Shown here piece by piece: positions 29,727 to 38,042 of a stretch of DNA of 64,000 nt; within the stretch, counting starts at the first letter, position 1; each line of letters begins with the position of its first letter. Position numbers and translations under genes: made by a program. This stretch comes from Bifidobacterium jacchi (lineage in GTDB: Bacteria; Actinomycetota; Actinomycetes; Actinomycetales; Bifidobacteriaceae), in the NCBI RefSeq assembly GCF_009078285.1, contig NZ_RQSP01000008.1, positions 1-64,000 on the forward strand, read 5' to 3'. The notes beneath the pieces are model-generated. The model made no database searches. It had not been told where the DNA came from and worked only from the letters and a program-made list of their open reading frames with translations.

Positions 29727-29851
29727 GGCTCCCTCTGACGAGGGGGCTCCCCTCGGAGCGGGTGGGGGGAGAGATCCAGACGAAAACACTCTCGAGTTCC
29801 CTCCCCCCCCCAGTCTCACTGTGTTCGACAGCTCCCTCATCAGAGGGAGCC
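29727..29851. repeat. MITE-like intergenic element with 18-base inverted ends
   Basis: GGCTCCCTCTGACGAGGG at 29727-29744 is the inverse of CCCTCATCAGAGGGAGCC at 29834-29851 with one mismatch. The interior is GC-rich with G and C runs. It has the size and form of small non-autonomous repeats seen in intergenic regions of bifidobacteria (family knowledge, not checked). It lies between the GH115 and symporter genes and could also end or stabilise transcripts. Confidence 0.65.
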
Positions 29852-29957
29852 AGAGAAGAGAATTCGCGGATTTCAGGGTGCCTCCTGAATCCTGAGAGAA
29901 AAAGAAAAAACCTGTAGCGGGGTGCCTCCCGCATACAGTAATGGAAAGGATGCTGCA

Positions 29958-31538
29958 ATGACACAGCAGGCAACCACCCCTCAGGCTGGCGCGCCTAAGG
30001 GACGCAAGATCACGATGGCGAACGCCTTCGGCTTCGGCATCGGCGACTTCTATGGCGGCGGCTTCGGCCAGATCGCCACCTATCTGCCCGTCTTCTGGGT
30101 GACGTTCGCCGGTCTGGCCGTCGACCAGGCGACCTCCATCATGGGCATCGCCACGATCGTCTCCGCCTTCGCGGCGCTCATCGTCGGATCCCTGTCCGAC
30201 AACTTCTACAAGTACCGGATCGGACGCAAGTTCGGCCGTCGCCGCTTCTTCCTCATCGCCGGCATCCCGGTGCTGCTGGTCACGGTGATTGTGTGGGTCC
30301 CCGGCCTGCCGGTCTGGCTGTACTTCATCGGCTACGCGCTGTGGATCATCGCCAACCAGCTGATCATGACCCCGTACTCCACGCTGCCCACCGAGATGAC
30401 CACGGACTTCAACGGCCGCACCAAGCTGTCCACCGTCCGTATGTTCATCTCCGGCGTGACCACCGCGGTCATCCCGCTGATCATGACCGCCGCCCTGACC
30501 GGTCTCGGCGAACAGCATTCGTACGCCTATCAGGTCTCCATGGTCGGTCTGATCCTCGCCTTCTGCATCGCCCTGTTCGTGTGCTACAAGTCCACGTGGG
30601 AGCTCACGCCCGAGGAGGCCGGCTTCGACGTCAAGAAGATCGAGGAGGAGGCCAAGCAGCCGTTCGACTTCGGCAAGTGGCTCAAGGGCATCGGCGACGT
30701 GTTCGTCGACTACTTCTCCACCCTGCGCATCAAGTCCTTCCGCAAGCACGTCCTCATCTACCTGCTCGGCCAGACCTTCATGGATGTGTTCGGCCAGACC
30801 TGGCTGTTCTTCGTGATCTACAACTGGAACAAGACCGCCGCCTTCGGCTCCCTGCTGCTGAGCTTCGCGCTCGTCGGCGAGCCGCTCAAGCCGGTCTTCG
30901 GCTGGCTGTTCACCAAGCTCGGTCCGCGCAAGATGTACTCCCTGAACTTCGCCGGCGGCATCATCGGTCTGCTGGGTCTGCTCGGCCTGTGGCAGGCGCA
31001 GGGCAGCCTCGCCGACGGGGCATGGACCACGCTCGCCTTCGTGGTGACCATCTGGTGGCTCATCTTCCGCGCCATGGTCTGGTTCATCCCGTGGAACGTG
31101 TTCCCGTTCATCCCGGATGTCGACGAGATCGTCACCGGCAAGAACCGCACCGGCGTCTTCTCCGGCTTCAAGGCGTTCACCCGCAAGCTGACCTCCGGCC
31201 TCGCGACCACCTTCATCGGCATCTACCTGGCCTCCACCGGCTTCATCAAGCCGGCCAAGGACGCCTCCGGCGTGATGCAGTACCCGGATCAGCCGGTCGC
31301 CGCGCAGAACGGCATCGCCTTCGTGTGCATCGGCTGGGTCATCATCGGCCTGCTCATCGCCTGGGCCATCGCGCTGACCTTCAAGCTCGACAAGAAGACC
31401 GACGGCATCCTGCTCGCCGAAATCGAGCGTCTCAAGAACGGTGGCAAGAAGGCCGACGTCGATCCCGAGACCAAGAAGGTCGTCGAGCAGCTCACCGGCG
31501 TCAAGTACGAGAAGTGCTGGCCGCAGGCCGCCGAGTGA
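29958..31538 (+). CDS. GPH-type (glycoside-pentoside-hexuronide) sugar symporter, MFS superfamily
   Basis: A 526-residue membrane transporter with about twelve hydrophobic helices. Typical features are ANAFGFGIGDFYGGGF at the N terminus, GSLSDNFYKYRIGRKFGRRR in the loop after helix 2 and ANQLIMTPYSTLPTEMT. The family moves glycosides, pentosides or hexuronides with a cation. The ATG at 29958 follows GGAAAGGATGCTGCA. Lying directly after the GH115 gene, it may carry an aldobiuronic acid or a released sugar; that is inference. No TGGCAAC box is visible before it, so it may be read through from the GH115 promoter. A strong terminator follows. Confidence 0.85.
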   Translation: MTQQATTPQAGAPKGRKITMANAFGFGIGDFYGGGFGQIATYLPVFWVTFAGLAVDQATSIMGIATIVSAFAALIVGSLSDNFYKYRIGRKFGRRRFFLIAGIPVLLVTVIVWVPGLPVWLYFIGYALWIIANQLIMTPYSTLPTEMTTDFNGRTKLSTVRMFISGVTTAVIPLIMTAALTGLGEQHSYAYQVSMVGLILAFCIALFVCYKSTWELTPEEAGFDVKKIEEEAKQPFDFGKWLKGIGDVFVDYFSTLRIKSFRKHVLIYLLGQTFMDVFGQTWLFFVIYNWNKTAAFGSLLLSFALVGEPLKPVFGWLFTKLGPRKMYSLNFAGGIIGLLGLLGLWQAQGSLADGAWTTLAFVVTIWWLIFRAMVWFIPWNVFPFIPDVDEIVTGKNRTGVFSGFKAFTRKLTSGLATTFIGIYLASTGFIKPAKDASGVMQYPDQPVAAQNGIAFVCIGWVIIGLLIAWAIALTFKLDKKTDGILLAEIERLKNGGKKADVDPETKKVVEQLTGVKYEKCWPQAAE

Positions 31539-31624
31539 TGCTTCTCGGATGTGGGAGTGCGGGAGACGTCATGGTCGGTTGACCGGCAATGACGATCACC
31601 GTACGAACGGATCCGGATGATGAT

Positions 31625-31685
31625 GAGGGGCCGGTCCCGTGTGCATGGTTGCAGACATGCGCCCGGGACCGGCCCCTCGTTTTTG
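31625..31685 (+). terminator. Terminator after the symporter gene
   Basis: GAGGGGCCGGTCCCG at 31625-31639 pairs perfectly with CGGGACCGGCCCCTC at 31664-31678, with a partly paired GCATG/CATGC inside, followed by GTTTTTG. The remainder of the 31539-31916 gap holds the candidate operator and the leader of the surface protein gene; no gene is seen. Confidence 0.92.
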
Positions 31686-31786
31686 TGCGCCGCGGGGCCG
31701 AACCGGAGCCGCGGGCGTGGGGCCTGGTGTGAAAAGGCCATGCCGTATTGCCGTCTGCTCTGGTTCCGACCAGCCGGCAGTACATC

Positions 31787-31828
31787 TGGCAACAAATGGC
31801 AACCCAAGCCGTGATGGTCGTGTTGCCA
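31787..31828. promoter_or_regulatory. Candidate operator before the surface protein gene
   Basis: TGGCAAC at 31787-31793 and 31797-31803 repeat with a 10-base period, and an inverted copy GTTGCCA lies at 31822-31828. The sequence TGGCAACAA is shared with the other two island promoters. Confidence 0.6.
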
Positions 31829-31874
31829 TTAGCGTGTAACCATCCTTCCACAGTGAGGGGAAGGATTCGTAGCG

Positions 31875-31895
31875 GCATTGCATCGCATGCAATGC
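31875..31895 (+). promoter_or_regulatory. Inverted repeat in the leader of the surface protein gene
   Basis: GCATTGCAT at 31875-31883 and ATGCAATGC at 31887-31895 are perfect 9-base arms around CGC, ending 21 bases before the start codon and just ahead of the ribosome binding site. It could be an operator or an RNA hairpin that limits translation. Confidence 0.45.
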
Positions 31896-31916
31896 AAACC
31901 GAAGAAGGAGAACCAC

Positions 31917-34900
31917 ATGGTATTTGGCGTAGGCGTGAAATCGCGCGCGGTCGCCGTGGCGGCCATCGGCGCGATGCTGGTGGGAGCGATCGCGCCGATG
32001 GCGCATGCCGACGAGCTGCCGGCACGACTGTACGTGGAGCAGGATGCGAAGGCGTCGGGGACGACGTACTACGTGTCCACGTCAGGCAAGGACACGAACT
32101 CGGGCACGTCCGAGGACTCGCCGTGGACGTTGGAGAAGGTGAACGAGACCACGTTCAAGCCGGGCGACCGCATCCTGTTCAAGGCGGGCGAGACCTGGCA
32201 GGCCACCGGCGACGCCAAGCTCGACTACGACGATCCGACCGCGTTGCTGCACCCACTGGGCTCCGGCAATGCGGACGCGAAGATCGCGCTCGGCTCCTAT
32301 GGGTCCGAGAACGGCTCGCGTCCGGTGCTCAAGGGCAACGCGAAGGTCAACGACGTGGTCCAGCTCAAGGATCAGGAGTACTGGGACATCTCGGGTCTTG
32401 ACGTGAGCAACGAGGCCGCCGGGTTCACCGGCAACGACGAGGGCGGCAAGATCGATGCGAATAACGGCGCCCTTGTCGACGACCTGCGCGGCATCCACAT
32501 CTACGGCCAGGACGCCGCCAAGCTGAGCGGCTTCGACCTGCATGACCTGTACGTGCATGACGTGACCGGCGAGGTGGCGTGGATCACGCAGTCGCAGATC
32601 GCGAAGGACTTCGACAAGGCGAAGGCGGACATGGCGAAGTCCTCCAACGGCGTGCTCATGGCCGGCGGCTGGGACTTCTCCAAGCGCACCGGCGGCATCC
32701 TCATGGAGACGTTCAAGCCTTCAGGAGAGCCCACCGTGTTTAGCGACGTGCTCGTGGAGAAGAACGACTTCAAGCGCAACTCGTTCGGCGCGTTCACCAT
32801 CAAGCAGTGGTACGGCGGCAAGAACAAGTACGCGGCTTGGGACGGACGCGCTTCGAACGGCTACCAGTCCAAGGCGCGCATGCACACCAACGTGGTCGTG
32901 CGCGACAACAACATCGACCAGAAGGGCGTGTACAACGGCGACGGCGTCTACCTCACCAGCGTGCGCGGCGGACGCGTCGAGAACAACGTCATCGCCCACC
33001 CCGGCGTGTGCGGCATCGAACTGTACTTCGCCGACGACGTGATAGTGGAAGGCAACGAGGTCTACGACTCCCAGAAGAAGGCGGGCGGCTCCGACTCCAA
33101 CGGCATCGACCCGGACCGCAACGTGACCAACACCATCATCCAGCGCAACTACATCCACAACAGCGGCGAAGGCATCCTGCTGTGCGGCTACGACTACAAC
33201 ACGGTCATCATCCGCTACAACGTCATCGCGGACAGCGGCTGGGCCACGTTCCACGGCTACGTGTGGGGCGGTCATTTCGAAATCTACAACAACGTGATCT
33301 ACCAGTCCAGCCGGAGCTGGAACGGTCCGTGGGTGAACTCCTCGAACAGCGGCAACGACACCTGGCATCTGACCAACAACATCTTCTACTACAACCGCGG
33401 CGACGGCACCCGTGCGCCCGGCGGCTACCAGACCGACAAGAAGATCACCTACGACCACAACGTGTACGTCAACGCCGCCAAGAACGCCAAGGACGCCAAC
33501 GCCATCACGATCGAGAACGAGAACCCGTTCGAGGGCGTGCTGAAGACCGGCAACGAAGAGGTCGGCCTTGACGAGGTCGCCGTCCTCAAGCCGGTGGACG
33601 CCAGACTCAATGACATCGGAGTGGCCTACACGCTCGATACGAAGACCTTCACCTTCAACTACCTGAAGGCGGACGACGTCACCGCCAGGGACTTCGCCGG
33701 CAACGCCGTGTCCTCCACCCCTGATCCGGGCATCTACGAGGTTTCGTTCACCGGTGTGGGCGGCACCCTCACCGACGCCTACGCCGCGACGGTCGCAGGC
33801 GCCACCGTGACCTTCAAGGATGCGCAGTCCGGCAAGACCTACGCCGCGACCACCGGAGCCAGCGGCCGCTACCAGATCGCCGACATCCCCGCCGGCGACT
33901 ACGGGGTCACCGTCACCGGAGCCGACGGCAAGACGCTGCTCGACACCAAGGCGACCGTCAATGCCGAATACACCGTGGTCGACCTCCGGGCCGTCTCCGA
34001 TACCGGTACTCTCGCCGGCACGGTGAAGGACCTCGAAGGCAACCCCGTCAAGGATGCACAGATCGCCGTGACCGTGGGCGGACGCAAGTTCGACGCGACC
34101 ACCGACGGACAAGGACGTTATACGGTGAAGGACGTGCCCGTGACCACGGAAACCGCCACCGCGGCCGTCACGGCCGCCAAGGACGGCTACCGCACCGCCT
34201 CCGCGCAGGATGACGTCACCGTCAAGGCCGGCGCCGTCACGCAAGTGGACTTCACGCTGCCGGCGATCTCCACCCTCGAACTGGACGCCAAGAATGCGGA
34301 CATCAGCAACGACGGCCTCACCAAGCGCGACGTCACTGACGGCTCCTTCAGCGGCGGCAGTTGGGCGGCCTTCGAGAATGGCAAGAACGGCAGCTATGCC
34401 GAATACACGTTCAAAGTGCCTCAGAAAGACGTGTACGATCTGACCGTCTTCACCAAGGACAAGAACAACCGCGCCACCGTGCAGCTGTCCATCGACGGCG
34501 TGAACACCGGCGAGCCCATGGTGATGAGCGGCTCGAACAGCGACACCCGCAAATCCTACGGTTTTGAGGACGTGAAGCTCGGCTCCGGCGAGCACACCAT
34601 CCGCTTCACCATCACGGACACCGCCAAGGGCAGCCTGTTCGGGCTCGATGCGCTGACCTACGCAGTGCAGTCGCCCAAGCCGGCAATCGCCGTCGTCGAC
34701 AAGACCGATCTCGCCGGCAACCTGGCCGAGGCGGACAAGCTCGACGAGAAGGCGTACACCGCCGTTTCGTGGGAGCAGTTCGCCGAGGCCCGCCAGAACG
34801 CGCGCGCCGTGCTGGACGACGCCTTCGCCACCACCGATGAGGTCACCAAGGCGATTGAAAGACTCAACGACGCCAAGGGCAAGCTCGTCGCGGCAGATTC

Positions 34901-35246
34901 GGACGGCGGGTCCGACAATGGTGGGTCCGACAACAACAACGGCGGGTCCGACAATGGTGGTTCCGACAACAACAATGGCGGGTCCGACAACAACAACGGC
35001 GGTTCCAACAACGGCGGTTCCGACAACGGCGGTTCCGACAATGGCGGTTCCGACAATGGCGGTTCCGACAACAACGGCTCGAACAACGGCGACGGCCAGA
35101 ACGATGCGGGTGACAAGGCCCATGGCGACAAGCCCCAGACCGGGACGCTGTCGCGCACCGGTGCCGGTGTGACCTCGGTGGCCGTGGCCGTCGCGCTGCT
35201 GGCGATCGCCTCCGGCATCGTGTTCGCGGTGCGTCGCAAGGCCTGA
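31917..35246 (+). CDS. Sortase-anchored right-handed beta-helix surface protein
   Basis: A 1109-residue exported protein. A signal peptide ends near Ala31 (PMAHA). A right-handed beta-helix (about 40-540) starts TTYYVSTSGKDTNSGT and contains repeated N-x-I turns such as NVVVRDNNIDQKGV and TIIQRNYIHNSGEGI. Then come two carboxypeptidase-regulatory-like beta domains (about 615-780), a CBM6/35-like jelly roll (about 785-917), a FIVAR-like helical module (about 921-996), a Gly/Ser/Asp/Asn repeat linker (about 996-1060), an LSRTG sorting signal (1078-1082), a hydrophobic helix and RRKA. Beta-helix enzymes include polysaccharide lyases and hydrolases; I cannot name the family. GAAGGAGAACCAC precedes the ATG. 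Likely the cell-surface glycan-degrading step of the island. Confidence 0.85.
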   Translation: MVFGVGVKSRAVAVAAIGAMLVGAIAPMAHADELPARLYVEQDAKASGTTYYVSTSGKDTNSGTSEDSPWTLEKVNETTFKPGDRILFKAGETWQATGDAKLDYDDPTALLHPLGSGNADAKIALGSYGSENGSRPVLKGNAKVNDVVQLKDQEYWDISGLDVSNEAAGFTGNDEGGKIDANNGALVDDLRGIHIYGQDAAKLSGFDLHDLYVHDVTGEVAWITQSQIAKDFDKAKADMAKSSNGVLMAGGWDFSKRTGGILMETFKPSGEPTVFSDVLVEKNDFKRNSFGAFTIKQWYGGKNKYAAWDGRASNGYQSKARMHTNVVVRDNNIDQKGVYNGDGVYLTSVRGGRVENNVIAHPGVCGIELYFADDVIVEGNEVYDSQKKAGGSDSNGIDPDRNVTNTIIQRNYIHNSGEGILLCGYDYNTVIIRYNVIADSGWATFHGYVWGGHFEIYNNVIYQSSRSWNGPWVNSSNSGNDTWHLTNNIFYYNRGDGTRAPGGYQTDKKITYDHNVYVNAAKNAKDANAITIENENPFEGVLKTGNEEVGLDEVAVLKPVDARLNDIGVAYTLDTKTFTFNYLKADDVTARDFAGNAVSSTPDPGIYEVSFTGVGGTLTDAYAATVAGATVTFKDAQSGKTYAATTGASGRYQIADIPAGDYGVTVTGADGKTLLDTKATVNAEYTVVDLRAVSDTGTLAGTVKDLEGNPVKDAQIAVTVGGRKFDATTDGQGRYTVKDVPVTTETATAAVTAAKDGYRTASAQDDVTVKAGAVTQVDFTLPAISTLELDAKNADISNDGLTKRDVTDGSFSGGSWAAFENGKNGSYAEYTFKVPQKDVYDLTVFTKDKNNRATVQLSIDGVNTGEPMVMSGSNSDTRKSYGFEDVKLGSGEHTIRFTITDTAKGSLFGLDALTYAVQSPKPAIAVVDKTDLAGNLAEADKLDEKAYTAVSWEQFAEARQNARAVLDDAFATTDEVTKAIERLNDAKGKLVAADSDGGSDNGGSDNNNGGSDNGGSDNNNGGSDNNNGGSNNGGSDNGGSDNGGSDNGGSDNNGSNNGDGQNDAGDKAHGDKPQTGTLSRTGAGVTSVAVAVALLAIASGIVFAVRRKA
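34905..35095 (+). repeat. Coding tandem repeats for a Gly/Ser/Asp/Asn wall-spanning linker
   Basis: Units encoding GGSDNG and GGSDNNN (for example GGCGGTTCCGACAAT) recur more than ten times. They form the flexible linker between the FIVAR-like module and the sorting signal. Copy number may vary between strains. Confidence 0.9.
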
Positions 35247-35297
35247 ACCGTGACGTCCGCCATGTGACGGCTTGTCCCGAAAGGGCGACGCATGTCA

Positions 35298-35340
35298 GGC
35301 GTGCCGCAGGATCCGTGGAAACGGATTCCCGCGGCACGCC
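35298..35340 (+). terminator. Hairpin after the surface protein gene
   Basis: GGCGTGCCGC at 35298-35307 pairs with GCGGCACGCC at 35331-35340, and the inner GGATCCGT/ACGGATTCC extends the stem. No T run follows. Confidence 0.6.
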
Positions 35341-35439
35341 TCCCGCCGTATATGCGGTTGATCACGTCCGTGATGCGATGGTCCGCTGCCACGGCCTTCT
35401 GCAATATGGAAGAGGCCGGAGCGGGAAACACAGAACGGG

Positions 35440-35445
35440 TAGAAT
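35440..35445 (+). promoter_or_regulatory. -10 element before trpD
   Basis: TAGAAT lies 52 bases before the trpD start codon, after the hairpin that ends the surface protein gene. Confidence 0.5.
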
Positions 35446-35496
35446 AAGGCCCGTCACTTGGGTTATGAAGGCGTGCAATCGCGCCAAGGAGGAACA

Positions 35497-36543
35497 ATGG
35501 CCGAGATCACATGGAAGTCGATTCTCACCAAGCTGGTCGGGGGAGACCACCTGAGCGCCGAGGAATCCGAATGGTTCGTCGATGATCTGATGAAGGGCAA
35601 CGCCAATCCCGCCGCCGTGGGTGCCACGCTCGCCCTTCAGCAGCAGCTGGGGCTGACGGCCGAGGAGGTGTCCGGCGCCGCCAAGGCCATGGTGTCGCAT
35701 GCCGTGCCGCTCAACGTCTCCGGTGAGACCACCGACATCGTGGGCACCGGTGGTGACGGCTTCGCCACGGTGAACCTGTCCACGATGGGCTCGGTGGCCG
35801 CCGCGGCCGCGGGCGTGAAGATCGTCAAGCATGGCAATCGCGCAGCCTCCTCGAAGTGCGGTGCCGCCGACGTGCTCGAAGCGCTCGGCCTGCCGCTGGA
35901 CCTGAAGCCCGAGGCGGTCGGCGAGGTCGGCGACGAGGTGGGCATCACCTTCGCGTTCGCCCGCACCTTCCACCCGGCCATGCGCTTCGTCGGCCCGATT
36001 CGCGCTGCGCTCGGCATCCCGTGCGTGTTCAACGTGCTGGGCCCGCTGACCAACCCGGCCAAGCCCGCCCATGTGGCCATCGGCTGCGCCAAGCGCGAGA
36101 TGAGCCCGATCATGGCCGCCGTCTATGCCGCCAATGGCCAGTCCGGCATGGTCTACACCTCGCACGAGGGCATGGACGAGCTCGCCCCCACCGGCCCGGT
36201 CTCCGTGTGGGAGATCCGCGACGGCAAGGTGACCGAGACCGAATTCGACCCGACCGTGGAGCTCGGCCTCGCCAAGATCGACGTCGCCGATCTCAAGGGC
36301 GGCGAGCCCGAGGTCAACGCTGCCGCCTTCCGCGACTTCGTGGCCGGCAAGGACATCCCGGCCCGCACCACCGCACTGCTCAACGCGGCCTCCGCCATTG
36401 TGGCCGACGGTCATCTGGTGGGCGAGGGCACGCTGGGCGAACGCTTCCGCGAAGCCTACAAGCTCGCCGAGGACGCCGTGGATTCCGGCAAGGCCCAGGC
36501 ACTGCTCGACAAGTGGGTCGCCGTCGCCAAGTCCAAGGAGTGA
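35497..36543 (+). CDS. trpD: Anthranilate phosphoribosyltransferase
   Basis: A 348-residue enzyme joining anthranilate and PRPP in tryptophan synthesis. The PRPP loop DIVGTGGDGFATVNLSTMGS, the KHGNRAASSKCGAADVLEALG segment and RFVGPIRAALGIPCVFNVLGPLTNP are diagnostic. The ATG at 35497 follows CAAGGAGGAACA. It stands alone without other trp genes and interrupts the carbohydrate island, so the island genes probably inserted on both sides of a core trpD locus; that is inference. Confidence 0.97.
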   Translation: MAEITWKSILTKLVGGDHLSAEESEWFVDDLMKGNANPAAVGATLALQQQLGLTAEEVSGAAKAMVSHAVPLNVSGETTDIVGTGGDGFATVNLSTMGSVAAAAAGVKIVKHGNRAASSKCGAADVLEALGLPLDLKPEAVGEVGDEVGITFAFARTFHPAMRFVGPIRAALGIPCVFNVLGPLTNPAKPAHVAIGCAKREMSPIMAAVYAANGQSGMVYTSHEGMDELAPTGPVSVWEIRDGKVTETEFDPTVELGLAKIDVADLKGGEPEVNAAAFRDFVAGKDIPARTTALLNAASAIVADGHLVGEGTLGERFREAYKLAEDAVDSGKAQALLDKWVAVAKSKE

Positions 36544-36653
36544 TACATCGTAGGACGTTCGGTGCTTTTCTGCATAAGGAGACAGCTATTGTCCTACGTC
36601 AGAAGTTCGTTGATGATATTGTTTGCTCCCCTTGTCAGGGCCGTTGCCGTTAG

Positions 36654-36830
36654 GCAAACAGCGGAGCTGTTTGTAGGCAACGTGTGAGCCGACAGGCGAG
36701 CCAGCAGGATGCGCGCGAAGCGCGTCAGCTGTTGCAGGACCAGCACCGTATAGCAAACAGCGGAGCTGTTTGTAGGTGCTGTGCGAGCCGACCGGCGAGC
36801 CGGCAGACCGCGCGCACAGCGCGTCCCTGA
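36654..36830. repeat. Imperfect direct repeat with 99-base period downstream of trpD
   Basis: GCAAACAGCGGAGCTGTTTG begins at 36654 and again at 36753. In each copy it is followed by related sequence: GTGTGAGCCGACAGGCGAGCC versus a variant, then GCGCGCGAAGCGCG versus GCGCGCACAGCGCG. Each copy holds two short hairpins. With the sites below, this accounts for most of the gap 36544-37109. No convincing gene is seen on either strand. Confidence 0.8.
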
Positions 36831-36871
36831 TTGCAGCGAGCTGGCCCGCGAAGCGGGTCTGAGGGGTAGTG

Positions 36872-36887
36872 AATTCGTTAACGAATT
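36872..36887. promoter_or_regulatory. Perfect 16-base palindrome
   Basis: AATTCGTTAACGAATT is fully self-complementary and AT-rich against a GC-rich background. It lies about 30 bases before the terminator at 36915 and 238 bases before the ABC permease start. An operator is possible; no promoter assignment can be made. Confidence 0.5.
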
Positions 36888-36914
36888 AATGATGTAGGAT
36901 GACGGAAGAATGTG

Positions 36915-36952
36915 TTGAGGGGAAGCAGCGTATTTCCGATGCTTCCCCTCAA
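36915..36952. terminator. Hairpin upstream of the ABC importer
   Basis: TTGAGGGGAAGC at 36915-36926 pairs perfectly with GCTTCCCCTCAA at 36941-36952. The T run is weak on both strands. It likely separates the trpD side from the importer operon. Confidence 0.65.
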
Positions 36953-37022
36953 TCGTCATTGATGTGGTGCCTATGGCGATGGTTCCTCGCATGCGCATGC
37001 CATGCTGCCGTCTATGCAACTT

Positions 37023-37039
37023 TGGCAACAAGTGGCAAC
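37023..37039. promoter_or_regulatory. Candidate operator before the ABC importer operon
   Basis: TGGCAAC at 37023-37029 and 37033-37039, period 10, with a further GCAAC at 37016-37020. TTTGGCAACAAG is identical to the site before the GH115 gene. A possible -10, TATCCT, near 37054 would place the second box over the -35 position. Confidence 0.62.
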
Positions 37040-37109
37040 GACGGTGGACTCTCACATATCCTTAAGTCATGTTCGACCGATGAAGGTCTGGAATCATGGA
37101 GGGAACGTC

Positions 37110-38042
37110 GTGAGTTCGTTTACGGAATTCGGATCGCTGGTCAAAAACCGGCACAAGCCGAAAGACAAGCCGACCGACACCAAGGTGGCGTTGGGGTTTC
37201 TGGCGCCGTGGCTGATTGGCGCGGTGTTCCTGAGCCTTATTCCGATGTTGTACTCGCTGGGGATTTCGTTCACCAAATACAACATGATCAAGCCGCCGCA
37301 GTTCGTCGGGTTGATGAACTACCGGCATATGCTCGCCGATCCGCGATTCATCAGCTCATTGCAGGTGACCCTGACCTACGTGATCGTCTCCGTGCCGCTG
37401 CAGCTCATCGCCGCATTGGCGCTTGCCGTGCTGCTTGATCGCGGCATGAGGGGGCTCGCCTTCTACCGCTCCGCGTTCTACCTGCCGTCGATGCTTGGCG
37501 GATCAGTGGCCGTGGCGGTGCTCTGGAAGATGGTGTTCGGTGCGGACGGCCTGTTCAACGCGTTCCTCGGCATCTTAGGCATAGATACGTCGATGTCTTG
37601 GATCGCCAATCCGGACACGGCCAACTGGACGCTTATGGCATTGCATGTCTGGCAGTTCGGTTCGCCGATGGTCATCTTCCTCGCCGGTTTGCGCCAGATT
37701 CCGCGCGAACTCTACGAGGCCGCCAGCGTGGACGGTGCCGGAAAATGGCGTCAGTTCCGCTCGATCACCCTGCCGATGCTCTCGCCGATCATCTTCTTCA
37801 ATCTGGTGATGAGCGTGATCAACTCCTTCCAGACGTTCACTCAGGCCTACGTGGTGTCCGGCGGCACCGGCGGTCCGTCCGACTCAACGCTGTTCTACAC
37901 GCTGTATCTCTACCAGCAGGGCTTCGCGTCGCTGCGCATGGGTTACGCCTCCGCGTTGGCATGGATCATGGTGCTGATCGTGGCCTTGCTGACCGGAATC
38001 AATTTCGCTCTCTCGAAGTTCTGGGTGCATTACGATGACTGA
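37110..38042 (+). CDS. CUT1-family ABC sugar transporter permease (MalF type)
   Basis: A 310-residue inner-membrane permease with six hydrophobic helices. The EAA loop reads YEAASVDGAGKWRQFRSITLPMLSP. A GTG at 37110 is preferred because GGAGGG lies six bases upstream; in-frame ATGs further upstream have no such site. It overlaps the second permease by eight bases. With that permease and the lipoprotein it forms an oligosaccharide importer; no ATPase gene is present, so a shared MsmK-like ATPase elsewhere is likely needed. The substrate is probably an oligosaccharide made by the island. Confidence 0.9.
   Translation: MSSFTEFGSLVKNRHKPKDKPTDTKVALGFLAPWLIGAVFLSLIPMLYSLGISFTKYNMIKPPQFVGLMNYRHMLADPRFISSLQVTLTYVIVSVPLQLIAALALAVLLDRGMRGLAFYRSAFYLPSMLGGSVAVAVLWKMVFGADGLFNAFLGILGIDTSMSWIANPDTANWTLMALHVWQFGSPMVIFLAGLRQIPRELYEAASVDGAGKWRQFRSITLPMLSPIIFFNLVMSVINSFQTFTQAYVVSGGTGGPSDSTLFYTLYLYQQGFASLRMGYASALAWIMVLIVALLTGINFALSKFWVHYDD

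Noticed and set aside
32721-35123. 800-codon frame antisense to the surface protein
   Set aside because: Composition mirrors the sense gene, and the repeated VVVGTAIVG end is the shadow of the Gly/Ser/Asn linker.
36654-36830. Possible CRISPR array
   Set aside because: Only two imperfect units with a 99-base period, and similarity extends through the would-be spacers.
36594-37055. Minus-strand frame in the trpD-importer gap with internal peptide repeats
   Set aside because: The peptide repeats follow from the 99-base DNA repeat; no start signal or known domain.
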